17,692 nt of DNA from an uncultured Caulobacteraceae bacterium (GTDB taxonomy: Bacteria; Pseudomonadota; Alphaproteobacteria; Caulobacterales; TH1-2). The DNA is taken from positions 1 through 17,692 of the forward strand of contig CALBST010000207.1 in assembly GCA_937967425.1 (NCBI GenBank), given 5' to 3'. A program made the translations under genes and the position numbers. Under the pieces are notes generated by a model that worked only from the letters and a program-made list of their open reading frames with translations, was not told where the DNA came from and searched no databases. Each line of letters starts with the position of its first letter. The stretch's first letter is position 1. Positions 7,689 to 14,751 of the stretch are shown here, one piece after another.

Positions 7689-7703
7689 CGCCCGCTCCGG
7701 GCG
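7689..7703. other. Compact GC hairpin upstream of the sulfotransferase-like gene
   Basis: CGCCCG (7689-7694), CTC loop, CGGGCG (7698-7703): a perfect 6-bp stem with a 3-nt loop in the 186-bp divergent gap between the transporter and the sulfotransferase-like gene. Its role is unknown; it may be chance in GC-rich DNA. No clear -35/-10 pair was recognised in this gap. Confidence 0.25.
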
Positions 7704-7750
7704 TGATCAGCGGTCGCGGAAATGCGACGAACGAGCGCTTCCATAAGATA

Positions 7751-7770
7751 AGTGTAACTTGCGCTACACT
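7751..7770. promoter_or_regulatory. Inverted repeat, candidate operator
   Basis: AGTGTA (7751-7756) and TACACT (7765-7770) are perfect inverted arms separated by 8 bp, a 20-bp dyad of the size bound by dimeric helix-turn-helix regulators. It lies 45 bp before the GTG of the sulfotransferase-like gene, in the only locally AT-richer part of the gap (CATAAGATAAG just before it). A regulator is not encoded nearby, so function is inference. Confidence 0.35.
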
Positions 7771-7814
7771 GCGCTCCGGCAGACAACGTTCCGCCCTTTA
7801 CGAAAGCGATCCGC

Positions 7815-8864
7815 GTGCAAACCATCGCCGCGCCAGTGGACTGGCTGCCGTACGTCCAGGACCCGGCCTGGATGCCTCATCTCTACGATGCGCGCGCCGA
7901 TACCCTTGTTTTCGCCCGCCTCACTCGCGATGCGCACCGGCGTGCCGTGTTCGTTGATCGCCGCTTTGTCGGACACTCGCAGCAATCCCTCCCCATGCCG
8001 CTCTCCGAGCTGTCGTCCGGCGCCGTTCGCCGCGCGCGCGCGCCGATGCACTTTATTTTTCACACCGCTTATTGCTGCTCGACGCTGCTGACGCGCGCGC
8101 TCGACATTCCCGGCGTCTCCATGGGCATAAAGGAACCGGCCGTGTTAGTGAGTTTCGCGCAGCATTGGGCGAACGCTCGTCAAACGCCCGGCGCGCTCGA
8201 CGCGTTTAGTGTGACGCTCGATCTGCTCTCACGCCCGCTTTCGCCTGGCGAAACTCAGATCGTGAAGCCCAGCAATGTCGCGACGCATCTCATCCCTGAG
8301 ATTTTTCATCTTCGGCCAGACGCGAAAGCACTCGTGCTTTGGTCCGGGCTGGAAACATTTCTCGGGGCCATTGTTCGCCGCGGCGCAGAGGGCAGAGCTT
8401 TTGCTCGCCAGGTGTTCCAAGGCTTCGCCGACGCCATCCCGCTCGACCCAACGTTCTCGCGCGAAGAGCTTCTCATTCAAACCGACCTGCAACTGGCGGC
8501 GCAAGTCTGGCTCATGCAGATGGCGTTCTTGGGTTCGGTGATACGCCGCCACGGCTCCACGCGCATTCGCGTTCTCAACAGCGATACCTTTCTCGCCCAG
8601 CCCGCGCGTACGCTGAGAGCGCTGGCACAACATTTTAGTTTAGCGCTCGACGCAGAACGCTGCGCTGAGATTGCCGCCGGGCCGGTCTTCCGAGAGCACG
8701 CCAAACAACCGCTGGCGCCATTCGACGCTGCAGCCCATCGCGCTCAGAACGATGCGCTTGACGAAGCTCACGCCAGTGAGGTTGCGGTCACCAAGGCCTG
8801 GGCGGTGAGACTCGCGCGCCAATGCGATGTCCCGATGACATTGCCAGACACGCTTTTCGACTAA
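7815..8864 (+). CDS. Sulfotransferase-like P-loop protein
   Basis: The 349-residue protein resembles PAPS-dependent sulfotransferase-fold proteins common in alphaproteobacteria. MHFIFHTAYCCSTLLTRAL (78-96) is placed like the strand-loop-helix that binds the 5'-phosphosulfate group. IKEPAVL (105-111) and IVKPSN (149-154) follow, then IRVLNSDTFLAQPARTLRAL (251-270), like the 3'-phosphate-binding strand and helix, and HAKQPLAPFDAAAHRAQ (295-311). The loop has Cys86-Cys87 where classical members have Lys/Arg-Ser-Gly, so true sulfotransferase activity is unproven. The substrate is unknown. The start is GTG at 7815, because the frame closes upstream (TAA at 7755-7757) without another start; the ribosome binding site is poor. 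It is a single-gene unit between divergent eamA and convergent recJ. Confidence 0.72.
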   Translation: MQTIAAPVDWLPYVQDPAWMPHLYDARADTLVFARLTRDAHRRAVFVDRRFVGHSQQSLPMPLSELSSGAVRRARAPMHFIFHTAYCCSTLLTRALDIPGVSMGIKEPAVLVSFAQHWANARQTPGALDAFSVTLDLLSRPLSPGETQIVKPSNVATHLIPEIFHLRPDAKALVLWSGLETFLGAIVRRGAEGRAFARQVFQGFADAIPLDPTFSREELLIQTDLQLAAQVWLMQMAFLGSVIRRHGSTRIRVLNSDTFLAQPARTLRALAQHFSLALDAERCAEIAAGPVFREHAKQPLAPFDAAAHRAQNDALDEAHASEVAVTKAWAVRLARQCDVPMTLPDTLFD

Positions 8865-8905
8865 CGGCGCGCGGGACAGGCCAACGCACGGGTTTAAGCA
8901 CGTTC

Positions 8906-8937
8906 GCGTCCCAGACATGGGCACGCAGGTCGGTTTT
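8906..8937 (+). terminator. Weak candidate terminator after the sulfotransferase-like gene
   Basis: GCGTCCCA (8906-8913), loop GACA, then TGGG and ACGC (8918-8926) form an 8-bp stem with one bulged C (8922). A TTTT run follows at 8934-8937, eight bases past the stem. It lies in the 122-bp convergent gap before the recJ stop. The distance of the T-run from the stem makes intrinsic termination doubtful. Confidence 0.35.
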
Positions 8938-8986
8938 AGCGGCGATGGGACACTTTCGAATGTCGATGTGCTGGCTTCGGCGCGGC

Positions 8987-10825
8987 CTAACCTAAGCGCG
9001 CCTCCGCAAGATCCACGATCTCTACTTCGGCGCGGATCGAATCGTTCCACTCGTTCTTCTTCACCCGCACGGCGGCGTGATAGAGCGCGTCCTTCTTCAT
9101 CAGCGCCTCGCCCAACGGGCTCTTCATCGCGCGGAAGGCGATGCCGCCAACGCGGGCGCCGCGAGAATCTTCAAGCGTGAAGCGGACGTGATCCTCCTTC
9201 ACCAGCTTGGCGAAAGCGACACGAACGTCGGTAAGCGCAAACACGGGTTCAGGATGGCCCTGCCCGTACGGACCGATACGATCGAGTGCATCGATGAGGC
9301 CGACATCGACAGCGCCGACTCCGCCGACCGCATCCACGGTCAGCGTACGCGCTTCGCCCGCAGCGGCCGCCAACTCGGGCTCGAGCCGCTCCGAGAGAAA
9401 CGCCTTCAACGCGTCGACCTTGTCCCATTCGACCGTGAGGCCGGCGGCGGCGGCGTGACCGCCGCCATTGATGAGCAAACCCGCTTCTTTTGCTGCGGCA
9501 ACCGCTGCGCCGAGATTTACGCCGGGGGTCGAACGGCCCGAGCCTTTTGCTGGTTCGTCTTCGGTGACGCCGCCGAGCACAATAGTCGGCTTATGCAGAC
9601 GATCCTTGAGACGCCCCGCCGCGATGCCGATGACGCCGGGGTGCCAGCGGTGCGAGCCCACAATTACGACGGCGCGGCGTTCTGCTTCAGCGATCGCGGC
9701 CGTTTCTGCCTCCGCCAACATTTCCGCTTCGCGCTGGCGGCGCTCCGCATTCAGCGCTTCAAGCGTGGCCGCGAGTTCGCGGGCCTCGTCTTCGTCCTCC
9801 GTCGATAGCAAGCGGGTTGCTAGCGAGGCGTCGCCGACGCGTCCACCCGCATTAATGCGCGGACCGAGAATGAACCCGAAGTCGTAAACGGTGGCCGAGC
9901 CCCGGCGCCCCGCATTCTCCGCCAGCGCGACCATGCCAATGTTTTTGCCGTTACGCAGAACTTTCAAACCCTGTGAAACGATGGCGCGGTTGAAGCCTGT
10001 CAGCGGTGCGACATCGCACACGGTTCCGATCGCGGCGAGATCGAGCATCTGCATGAGGTCGGGGAGATGGTTTGAGCCAGGCGAGCCACGACGCCTCGCT
10101 TCGCGATTCACGGCAGCCAGCGTCACCAGCACGACGCCGGCGGCTGTAAGGTGGCCCTGGCCTGACGTGTCATCCAGCCGGTTTGGATTGACGACCGCGC
10201 GCGCTTTTGGCGGCGGGCCGGCCATCAAGTGGTGGTCAAGCACCACAACATCGATGCCAAGATCGGCGGCGGCATTGAGCGGCCCTTCGGCAGCCGCACC
10301 ACAATCAACAGTGATGACGAGTTCGACGCCTTCAGCCTTCAATCTCTCGAAGGCCAGCACGGATGGGCCGTAACCCTCCTTCATCCGATCCGGCACGTAG
10401 ATCTTTAACTCGCGACCGCGCGCACGAAAGTAGCGCACGAGCTGCGCACCGCTTGAACCGCCATCAACATCATAGTCGGCGAGCACAGCGCACGAACGTC
10501 CGCTGACTATCGCGTCCTCGATCACGCGCGCGGCTTCGTCCATGTCGGCGAAGCTCGATGGATCTGGGAAATGCGTTCTGAGCGTCGGAAACAGGAACGC
10601 CTCAGCGTCATCGAGCGAAACCCCGCGCACCGCCATCAGACGCGCGGCGATCTCCGGCAATGAGAAGCGGCGGCGAAACGCTTCGACGAGCGCGAGGTCC
10701 GCCTCGCGCGTGCGCCAACGACGGCCGGTGATCGAACGCTCGACGCCGAGAAAAGCGCCAACATCTTCAAATTTTCGGGCGGCGCTCATTCTTTCGAGTC
10801 CGAATCGAGTCTCATGCTCCAGCAT
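8987..10825 (-). CDS. recJ: Single-stranded-DNA-specific exonuclease RecJ
   Basis: RecJ degrades single-stranded DNA 5'-3' in recombinational and mismatch repair. The 612-residue protein has the DHH-phosphoesterase motifs: DYDVDG (117-122), DCG (174-176), DHH (197-199) and LDLAAIGTVCDVAPL (261-275). It then has the DHHA1 motif GGGHAAAAG (454-462, His457) preceded by GSGRS (428-432), and a C-terminal OB-like domain. All metal-binding motifs look intact. The frame opens at ATG 10825, but ATG 10789 (MSAARKF) is equally plausible: it has a GGA nine bases upstream, and the conserved FLGVERSITGRRW segment begins soon after. It is the last gene of the alaC-hom-glpX-recJ operon, 39 nt after glpX if the longer start is used. 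Confidence 0.96.
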   Translation of the reverse strand: MLEHETRFGLERMSAARKFEDVGAFLGVERSITGRRWRTREADLALVEAFRRRFSLPEIAARLMAVRGVSLDDAEAFLFPTLRTHFPDPSSFADMDEAARVIEDAIVSGRSCAVLADYDVDGGSSGAQLVRYFRARGRELKIYVPDRMKEGYGPSVLAFERLKAEGVELVITVDCGAAAEGPLNAAADLGIDVVVLDHHLMAGPPPKARAVVNPNRLDDTSGQGHLTAAGVVLVTLAAVNREARRRGSPGSNHLPDLMQMLDLAAIGTVCDVAPLTGFNRAIVSQGLKVLRNGKNIGMVALAENAGRRGSATVYDFGFILGPRINAGGRVGDASLATRLLSTEDEDEARELAATLEALNAERRQREAEMLAEAETAAIAEAERRAVVIVGSHRWHPGVIGIAAGRLKDRLHKPTIVLGGVTEDEPAKGSGRSTPGVNLGAAVAAAKEAGLLINGGGHAAAAGLTVEWDKVDALKAFLSERLEPELAAAAGEARTLTVDAVGGVGAVDVGLIDALDRIGPYGQGHPEPVFALTDVRVAFAKLVKEDHVRFTLEDSRGARVGGIAFRAMKSPLGEALMKKDALYHAAVRVKKNEWNDSIRAEVEIVDLAEARLG

Positions 10826-10864
10826 CGCACAGGATATGGCTTCTCGAAGGCCCTTTATCCCGAC

Positions 10865-11815
10865 CTAGATTGGCTGGCGCATTCGCAACTCGGAAACCGT
10901 GCGGGTGGCGGCGTTGAGGATCATGGTGTGGGTGTGCAAGGCGCCGCCGCCTGCCCGAACGCCATCAAGTAATGAGCCAGAGGTCACGCCGGTGGCGATG
11001 AAAACCGCCTCACCGGTAACCAAATCGTTCAGATCGTATCGCCGCTTCAAATCCTCGATGCCGGCGTGTTGGGCGCGTTCGCGTTCCTCGTCGTTGCGAA
11101 TGACGAGGCGACCTTGAAATTGGCCCCCCACGCATTTGAGCGCCGCCGCAGCCAAGACGCCCTCGGGCGCCCCGCCTGAGCCAACATACATGTCGATGCC
11201 GGTCTCGGGCTTTGCGCAGTGGATGACACCCGCTATGTCGCCGTCGCCGATCAGGTGCACGCGCGCGCCAGCACTGCGTAGCGCTTCAATAATGGCGCCA
11301 TGGCGCGGACGATCCAACACGCAGACGCCAATCTCCTTGGCGCTAACGCCTTTGGCTTTCGCCAATGCTTTCACATTCTCCGCGGCATCCTCATCGAGAT
11401 CGATGACGCCGTCGGGATAGCCTGGACCAATGGCGATTTTTTCCATGTACGTGTCAGGGGCGTGCAGCAAACCGCCCTTCGGCGCGACGGCCATCACCGC
11501 AAGCGCGTTGGGTTTCGCCTTCGCCGCCAGGGTGGTGCCTTCGAGCGGGTCGAGGGCGATGTCGAGTTCAATGCCTTTGCCAGTTCCAACCGCCTCACCG
11601 ACATAAAGCATCGGGGCGTTATCGCGCTCGCCTTCGCCGATCACGACACGGCCTTTGATGCCCAATCCATTGAGCGCGGAACGCATGGCGTCGACGGCCG
11701 CCTGATCTGCAGCGCGCTCATCGCCGCGCCCAACCAGCCGTGCGGCGGCGATGGCGGCGCTAATGGGCGCCCTGGCTAGAGCCAGCGCCAACTCGTCACT
11801 TATGACGTTGCTCAT
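10865..11815 (-). CDS. glpX: Class II fructose-1,6-bisphosphatase GlpX
   Basis: GlpX hydrolyses fructose 1,6-bisphosphate to fructose 6-phosphate, the committed gluconeogenic step, and some family members also act on sedoheptulose 1,7-bisphosphate. The 316-residue length is typical. Signatures are GRGDERAADQAAVDAMR (29-45), VVIGEGERDNAPMLYVGE (57-74), the metal site DIALDPLEGTT (85-95) and GGAPEGVLAAAALK. The start ATG overlaps the hom stop as ATGA, with GGAG six bases upstream inside the hom coding end, so the two genes are translationally coupled. Linkage of glpX with hom and recJ recurs in alphaproteobacteria. No class I Fbp is visible in this window. Confidence 0.97.
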   Translation of the reverse strand: MSNVISDELALALARAPISAAIAAARLVGRGDERAADQAAVDAMRSALNGLGIKGRVVIGEGERDNAPMLYVGEAVGTGKGIELDIALDPLEGTTLAAKAKPNALAVMAVAPKGGLLHAPDTYMEKIAIGPGYPDGVIDLDEDAAENVKALAKAKGVSAKEIGVCVLDRPRHGAIIEALRSAGARVHLIGDGDIAGVIHCAKPETGIDMYVGSGGAPEGVLAAAALKCVGGQFQGRLVIRNDEERERAQHAGIEDLKRRYDLNDLVTGEAVFIATGVTSGSLLDGVRAGGGALHTHTMILNAATRTVSELRMRQPI

Positions 11816-13101
11816 GAGCGGCTCCAGCTGGGCCCCGCAGGTTCGACCGGCATCACGAACGGCGCTTCCGCCGTAACGTCAAGCGCCTCGATGGCGCGCA
11901 CGGCGGCCTCCATTCTCGCACGCGCGCACGTTTGCGTCGTCAGCACGATCGGGACAGCGGGGCCTTCATGGACCGGCATTTGGAGGAAGCTCTCAATGGA
12001 GATCTCTTCATGCGCGAGCCTGTCGGAGATGGCCGCAACGACGCCGGGGCGATCCCTCACCCGCAGACGCAGATAGTAGCGGCCACGCTCAGCGGGCGTC
12101 GCGCGGGGCGCCGCAGCGAGCTGACTGAGCGGCTTGCCAAACGCAAAGCCGGCGCGGCCTTCCGCGAGATCGATCAAATCGGACGCCACGGACGCAGCGG
12201 TGGGGCCTTCACCCGCGCCACGGCCGATGAACGTGAGTTGTCCGGACGGCTCCGCGTCTACCACCAGCGCGTTGAGCGATCCACCGACATTCGCAAGCGG
12301 ATGATCGTATGCAAGGCACGCGGGGCGAACGTGCATTTCAACGGCGCCATCGGTTAGCGTACCCTTGGCGATGAGCTTGATCCGATAGCCGAGCTTTGCG
12401 GCCAGGCGAATGTCAGTCAGCGAAACGCGTTCAATGCCCTCGATGCGGACGTGATCGTAGTCGGGCCGCGCACCAAACGCGATGGCGGAGAGAATGGTGA
12501 GCTTGTGCGCCGCATCGAAGCCGCCAACATCGGTGGTCGGATCGGCCTCGGCGTAGCCCAGACGCTGCGCTTCCGCGAGAACCGCCTCAAACGAACGGCC
12601 GGAATTTTCCATCTCGGTGAGGATGTAGTTGCAGGTGCCGTTCAGGATGCCGGCCACGCTGCTAGCGCGCGATCCGGCGACACTTTCCTTCAGCGCCTTC
12701 ACCATAGGCACGCCGCCGCCGACAGCCGCCTCAAACAGGAGTTTAGCGCCGTTGCGCTCGGCGAGGTCAGCGAGATGGGCGCCATGAACGGCGACCAGCG
12801 CTTTGTTGGCGGTTACGACGTGGGCCCCGCGAGCAAGCGCCGTTTCAACGGCTGCCTTGGCAACGCCATCGGCGCCGCCAATCAACTCCACGAACACGTC
12901 GACGCCGGAGTCGGAGGCCAGCGCTACCGGATCATCGAACCAACGGTAAGCGCTGAGATCGACTCCACGATCTTGGTTGGAAGAGCGCGCCGAGACCGCC
13001 GTGAGCTGCATCTTCTCATTGAGGCGCGACGCGCCGTCAGCAAAGAGCTTCGCGACGCCGCGACCGACCGTGCCTAAACCAGCGATGCCAACACGGAGCA
13101 T
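11812..13101 (-). CDS. hom: Homoserine dehydrogenase
   Basis: This enzyme reduces aspartate semialdehyde to homoserine, the branch point to threonine, methionine and isoleucine. The 429-residue protein is the monofunctional type, with no aspartokinase domain. It has an N-terminal Rossmann nucleotide site GLGTVG (8-13), TANKALV with Lys100, and the substrate-domain signature GILNGTCNYIL (151-161). AEADPTTDVGGFDAAHK (184-200) holds the conserved acidic residues and Lys200. A C-terminal ACT domain (about 345-420, RPGVVAAISDRLAHEEISIES) suggests feedback control, probably by threonine. ATG 13101 has GGAG overlapping the end of the upstream aminotransferase gene, only 3 nt away, and the 3' end overlaps glpX by 4 nt. 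Confidence 0.97.
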   Translation of the reverse strand: MLRVGIAGLGTVGRGVAKLFADGASRLNEKMQLTAVSARSSNQDRGVDLSAYRWFDDPVALASDSGVDVFVELIGGADGVAKAAVETALARGAHVVTANKALVAVHGAHLADLAERNGAKLLFEAAVGGGVPMVKALKESVAGSRASSVAGILNGTCNYILTEMENSGRSFEAVLAEAQRLGYAEADPTTDVGGFDAAHKLTILSAIAFGARPDYDHVRIEGIERVSLTDIRLAAKLGYRIKLIAKGTLTDGAVEMHVRPACLAYDHPLANVGGSLNALVVDAEPSGQLTFIGRGAGEGPTAASVASDLIDLAEGRAGFAFGKPLSQLAAAPRATPAERGRYYLRLRVRDRPGVVAAISDRLAHEEISIESFLQMPVHEGPAVPIVLTTQTCARARMEAAVRAIEALDVTAEAPFVMPVEPAGPSWSRS

Positions 13102-13104
13102 GCT

Positions 13105-14307
13105 CTACTCCGCTGCCGCAGGCGCGGCGTTGGACTGAAGGAACTTTTTCAGATTGCGCGCAGCCTGACGGATGCGCTGTTCGTTCTCGACCAGCGCGAT
13201 GCGCACGAAGCCGTCGCCGTACTCGCCAAAGCCCGCGCCGGGCGCGACAGCGATCTCGGCGCCTTCCATGAGGCGCTTCGAAAACTCCACCGATCCGAGG
13301 TGCTTGAATTGATCCGGCAGCGGCGCCCACACGAACATCGAGGCGCTTGGCTTCGGCAGCGGCCAACCAGCCTTGGCGAAGCTGTCGAGCAGCACGTCGC
13401 GGCGGTGCTTGTAGGTGTTGCGCATCTCCTCGACGCAATCCTGCGGACCGTTGAGGGCGGCGGCGGCGGCGACTTGCACGGGCGTATATGCGCCGTAGTC
13501 CAAGTATGATTTCACCCGCGCCAAAGCCGCAATCAGCCGCTCATTGCCCAGCGCGAAGCCAACACGGAAGCCGGCCATCGAGTAAGTCTTCGAGAGCGTG
13601 TTCACCTCGACGGCCACATCCAGCGCGCCCGGCACTTGCAGCACTGACGGCGGCGGCTCGCCTTCGAAATAGATCTCCGAATACGCCATGTCTGAAAGCA
13701 GGAACATGTCGTGCTTTTTCGCGATGGCGACGGCGTCCTTGTAGAAAGCCAGATCGGCCGTCTGCGCCGTCGGGTTCGCCGGATAGCAGACGACCATGGC
13801 GATCGGCGGCGGCACCGAATGGCGCACGGCGCGCTCGATGCCTCGCAAATATTGCTCTGGCGAATGCGCCTCGATCGAACGGATGACGCCGCCGGCCATG
13901 ATGAAGCCGAAAGCGTGAATGGGGTACGACGGGTTGGGCGAGATGATCACATCGCCCGGCGCCGTGATCGCCTGCGCAAGATTGGCGAAGCCTTCTTTGG
14001 AACCCAACGTCGAAACGATTTGGCTGTCGGGATTGAGCTTTACGCCAAAGCGGCGGTCGTAATAGCCGGCCATGGCGCGGCGCAATCCGGGAATGCCGCG
14101 CGACGCGGAGTAACGATTGGTGCGCGGCTTAGCGGCCGTCTCACAGAGCTTGTCGACGATATGCTGCGGCACGGGCAAGTCGGGGTTGCCCATGCCGAAA
14201 TCGATGATGTCGACACCCTGCCCGCGCAGACGCGCCTTCAGCTTATTGACCTCCTCGAACACATACGGAGGCAAGCGACGGATCTTGTGGAACTCGGACG
14301 AACTCAT
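13105..14307 (-). CDS. alaC: Class I/II PLP aminotransferase, AlaC-like (pyruvate/glutamate-alanine type)
   Basis: The 400-residue fold-type I aminotransferase closely resembles E. coli AlaC: RRLPPYVF (10-17), DFGMGNPD, YSASRGIPGLRRA, NPSYPIHAFG and MFVWAPLP. The PLP-site residues are Asn178 (NPT), Asp206 and Tyr209 (SDMAYSEIY), Schiff-base Lys240 (NTLSKTYSMAGFR) and Arg248. AlaC makes alanine from pyruvate and glutamate. Such proteins are often auto-labelled LL-diaminopimelate aminotransferase, which the sequence does not favour. The open frame reaches 14379, but ATG 14307 matches family N-termini and leaves the lipoprotein gene intact 19 nt upstream. It lies 3 nt before hom, so it is probably co-regulated with aspartate-family amino-acid synthesis. 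Its exact substrate is inferred. Confidence 0.88.
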   Translation of the reverse strand: MSSSEFHKIRRLPPYVFEEVNKLKARLRGQGVDIIDFGMGNPDLPVPQHIVDKLCETAAKPRTNRYSASRGIPGLRRAMAGYYDRRFGVKLNPDSQIVSTLGSKEGFANLAQAITAPGDVIISPNPSYPIHAFGFIMAGGVIRSIEAHSPEQYLRGIERAVRHSVPPPIAMVVCYPANPTAQTADLAFYKDAVAIAKKHDMFLLSDMAYSEIYFEGEPPPSVLQVPGALDVAVEVNTLSKTYSMAGFRVGFALGNERLIAALARVKSYLDYGAYTPVQVAAAAALNGPQDCVEEMRNTYKHRRDVLLDSFAKAGWPLPKPSASMFVWAPLPDQFKHLGSVEFSKRLMEGAEIAVAPGAGFGEYGDGFVRIALVENEQRIRQAARNLKKFLQSNAAPAAAE

Positions 14308-14326
14308 GAGCGCACGCCGGGTGCGA

Positions 14327-14641
14327 TCAGTACGGGTTGTGCGCAGCGCGCGTGGCTTCGAGATCGCGGCGCGCTTCATCCAGGAACGCCTGAGGGTCCT
14401 CTTGCGTCTCAGGATCTTGCGCGCGCGGATTGGCTTGCGCCGTCGCGCGCGCCTGCAGCAGGTCTGCTTCTACTGAACGCCAGTGCGTGGCGCTGGTGTT
14501 GGCGGATGTCCCGCCCTCCGGTACTTCCCGAAGGCTCGGAAAGCCTTCGGCGTCGGCCCAGGCCGGGGTTTCGCCGTAGGGCGTGTTCACGCACCCGCCG
14601 AGAGCAATCGCCAGCGCTGTGAGGACCAGGGCTCCACGCAT
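14327..14641 (-). CDS. Small predicted lipoprotein of unknown function
   Basis: The 104-residue product has a lipoprotein signal, MRGALVLTALAIALGGC, with lipobox ALGGC and lipid Cys17. The mature part is short and hydrophilic: a Pro/Glu/Gly-rich stretch (WADAEGFPSLREVPEG, 28-43) followed by an alpha-helical charged segment (HWRSVEADLLQARATAQANP, 53-72), ending in NPY. The segment AEGFPSLREVP reminds me of small conserved alphaproteobacterial lipoproteins, but I know no function. ATG 14641 has AGGAAG about seven bases upstream. It is the first gene of the alaC-hom-glpX-recJ operon, 19 nt before alaC, and divergent from phaC, so the promoter for the whole operon should lie in 14642-14751. Longer in-frame extension would run into phaC antisense. 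Confidence 0.8.
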   Translation of the reverse strand: MRGALVLTALAIALGGCVNTPYGETPAWADAEGFPSLREVPEGGTSANTSATHWRSVEADLLQARATAQANPRAQDPETQEDPQAFLDEARRDLEATRAAHNPY

Positions 14642-14673
14642 CGATAGTCTTCCTGGGCGCGATTCCGGCCCTA

Positions 14674-14692
14674 TCTGGTCTCCTATACCAGA
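14674..14692. promoter_or_regulatory. Inverted repeat in the phaC/lipoprotein divergent promoter region
   Basis: TCTGGT (14674-14679) and ACCAGA (14687-14692) are perfect 6-bp inverted arms around CTCCTAT. The dyad is 32 bp from the lipoprotein start and 59 bp from the phaC start, placed to affect either transcript. GANTC sites flank it at 14661-14665 and 14745-14749. No regulator is identified; a PHA regulator or a general regulator are both possible. Confidence 0.35.
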
Positions 14693-14751
14693 GCCTGCCT
14701 TTGCGCCACCACGCGAAGCGGCATTACAATCGCGCCAATAGGGAGAATCCG

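Noticed and set aside
7759..8091. 110-residue plus-strand frame at the start of the sulfotransferase-like gene
   Set aside because: The frame starting at 7815 extends 349 residues with fold-consistent motifs; this one ends early and is Arg/Ser-rich.
8865..8986. Possible small gene or RNA in the sulfotransferase/recJ gap
   Set aside because: Only a bulged hairpin is seen; no start codon with a ribosome binding site and no tRNA-like or known RNA fold.
9077..9808. 243-residue plus-strand open frame opposite recJ
   Set aside because: recJ motifs are intact on the other strand; the antisense product is low-complexity and has no domain.
13711..14622. 303-residue plus-strand open frame opposite alaC and the lipoprotein gene
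   Set aside because: It is antisense to two supported genes and its product is Arg-rich without a recognisable fold.
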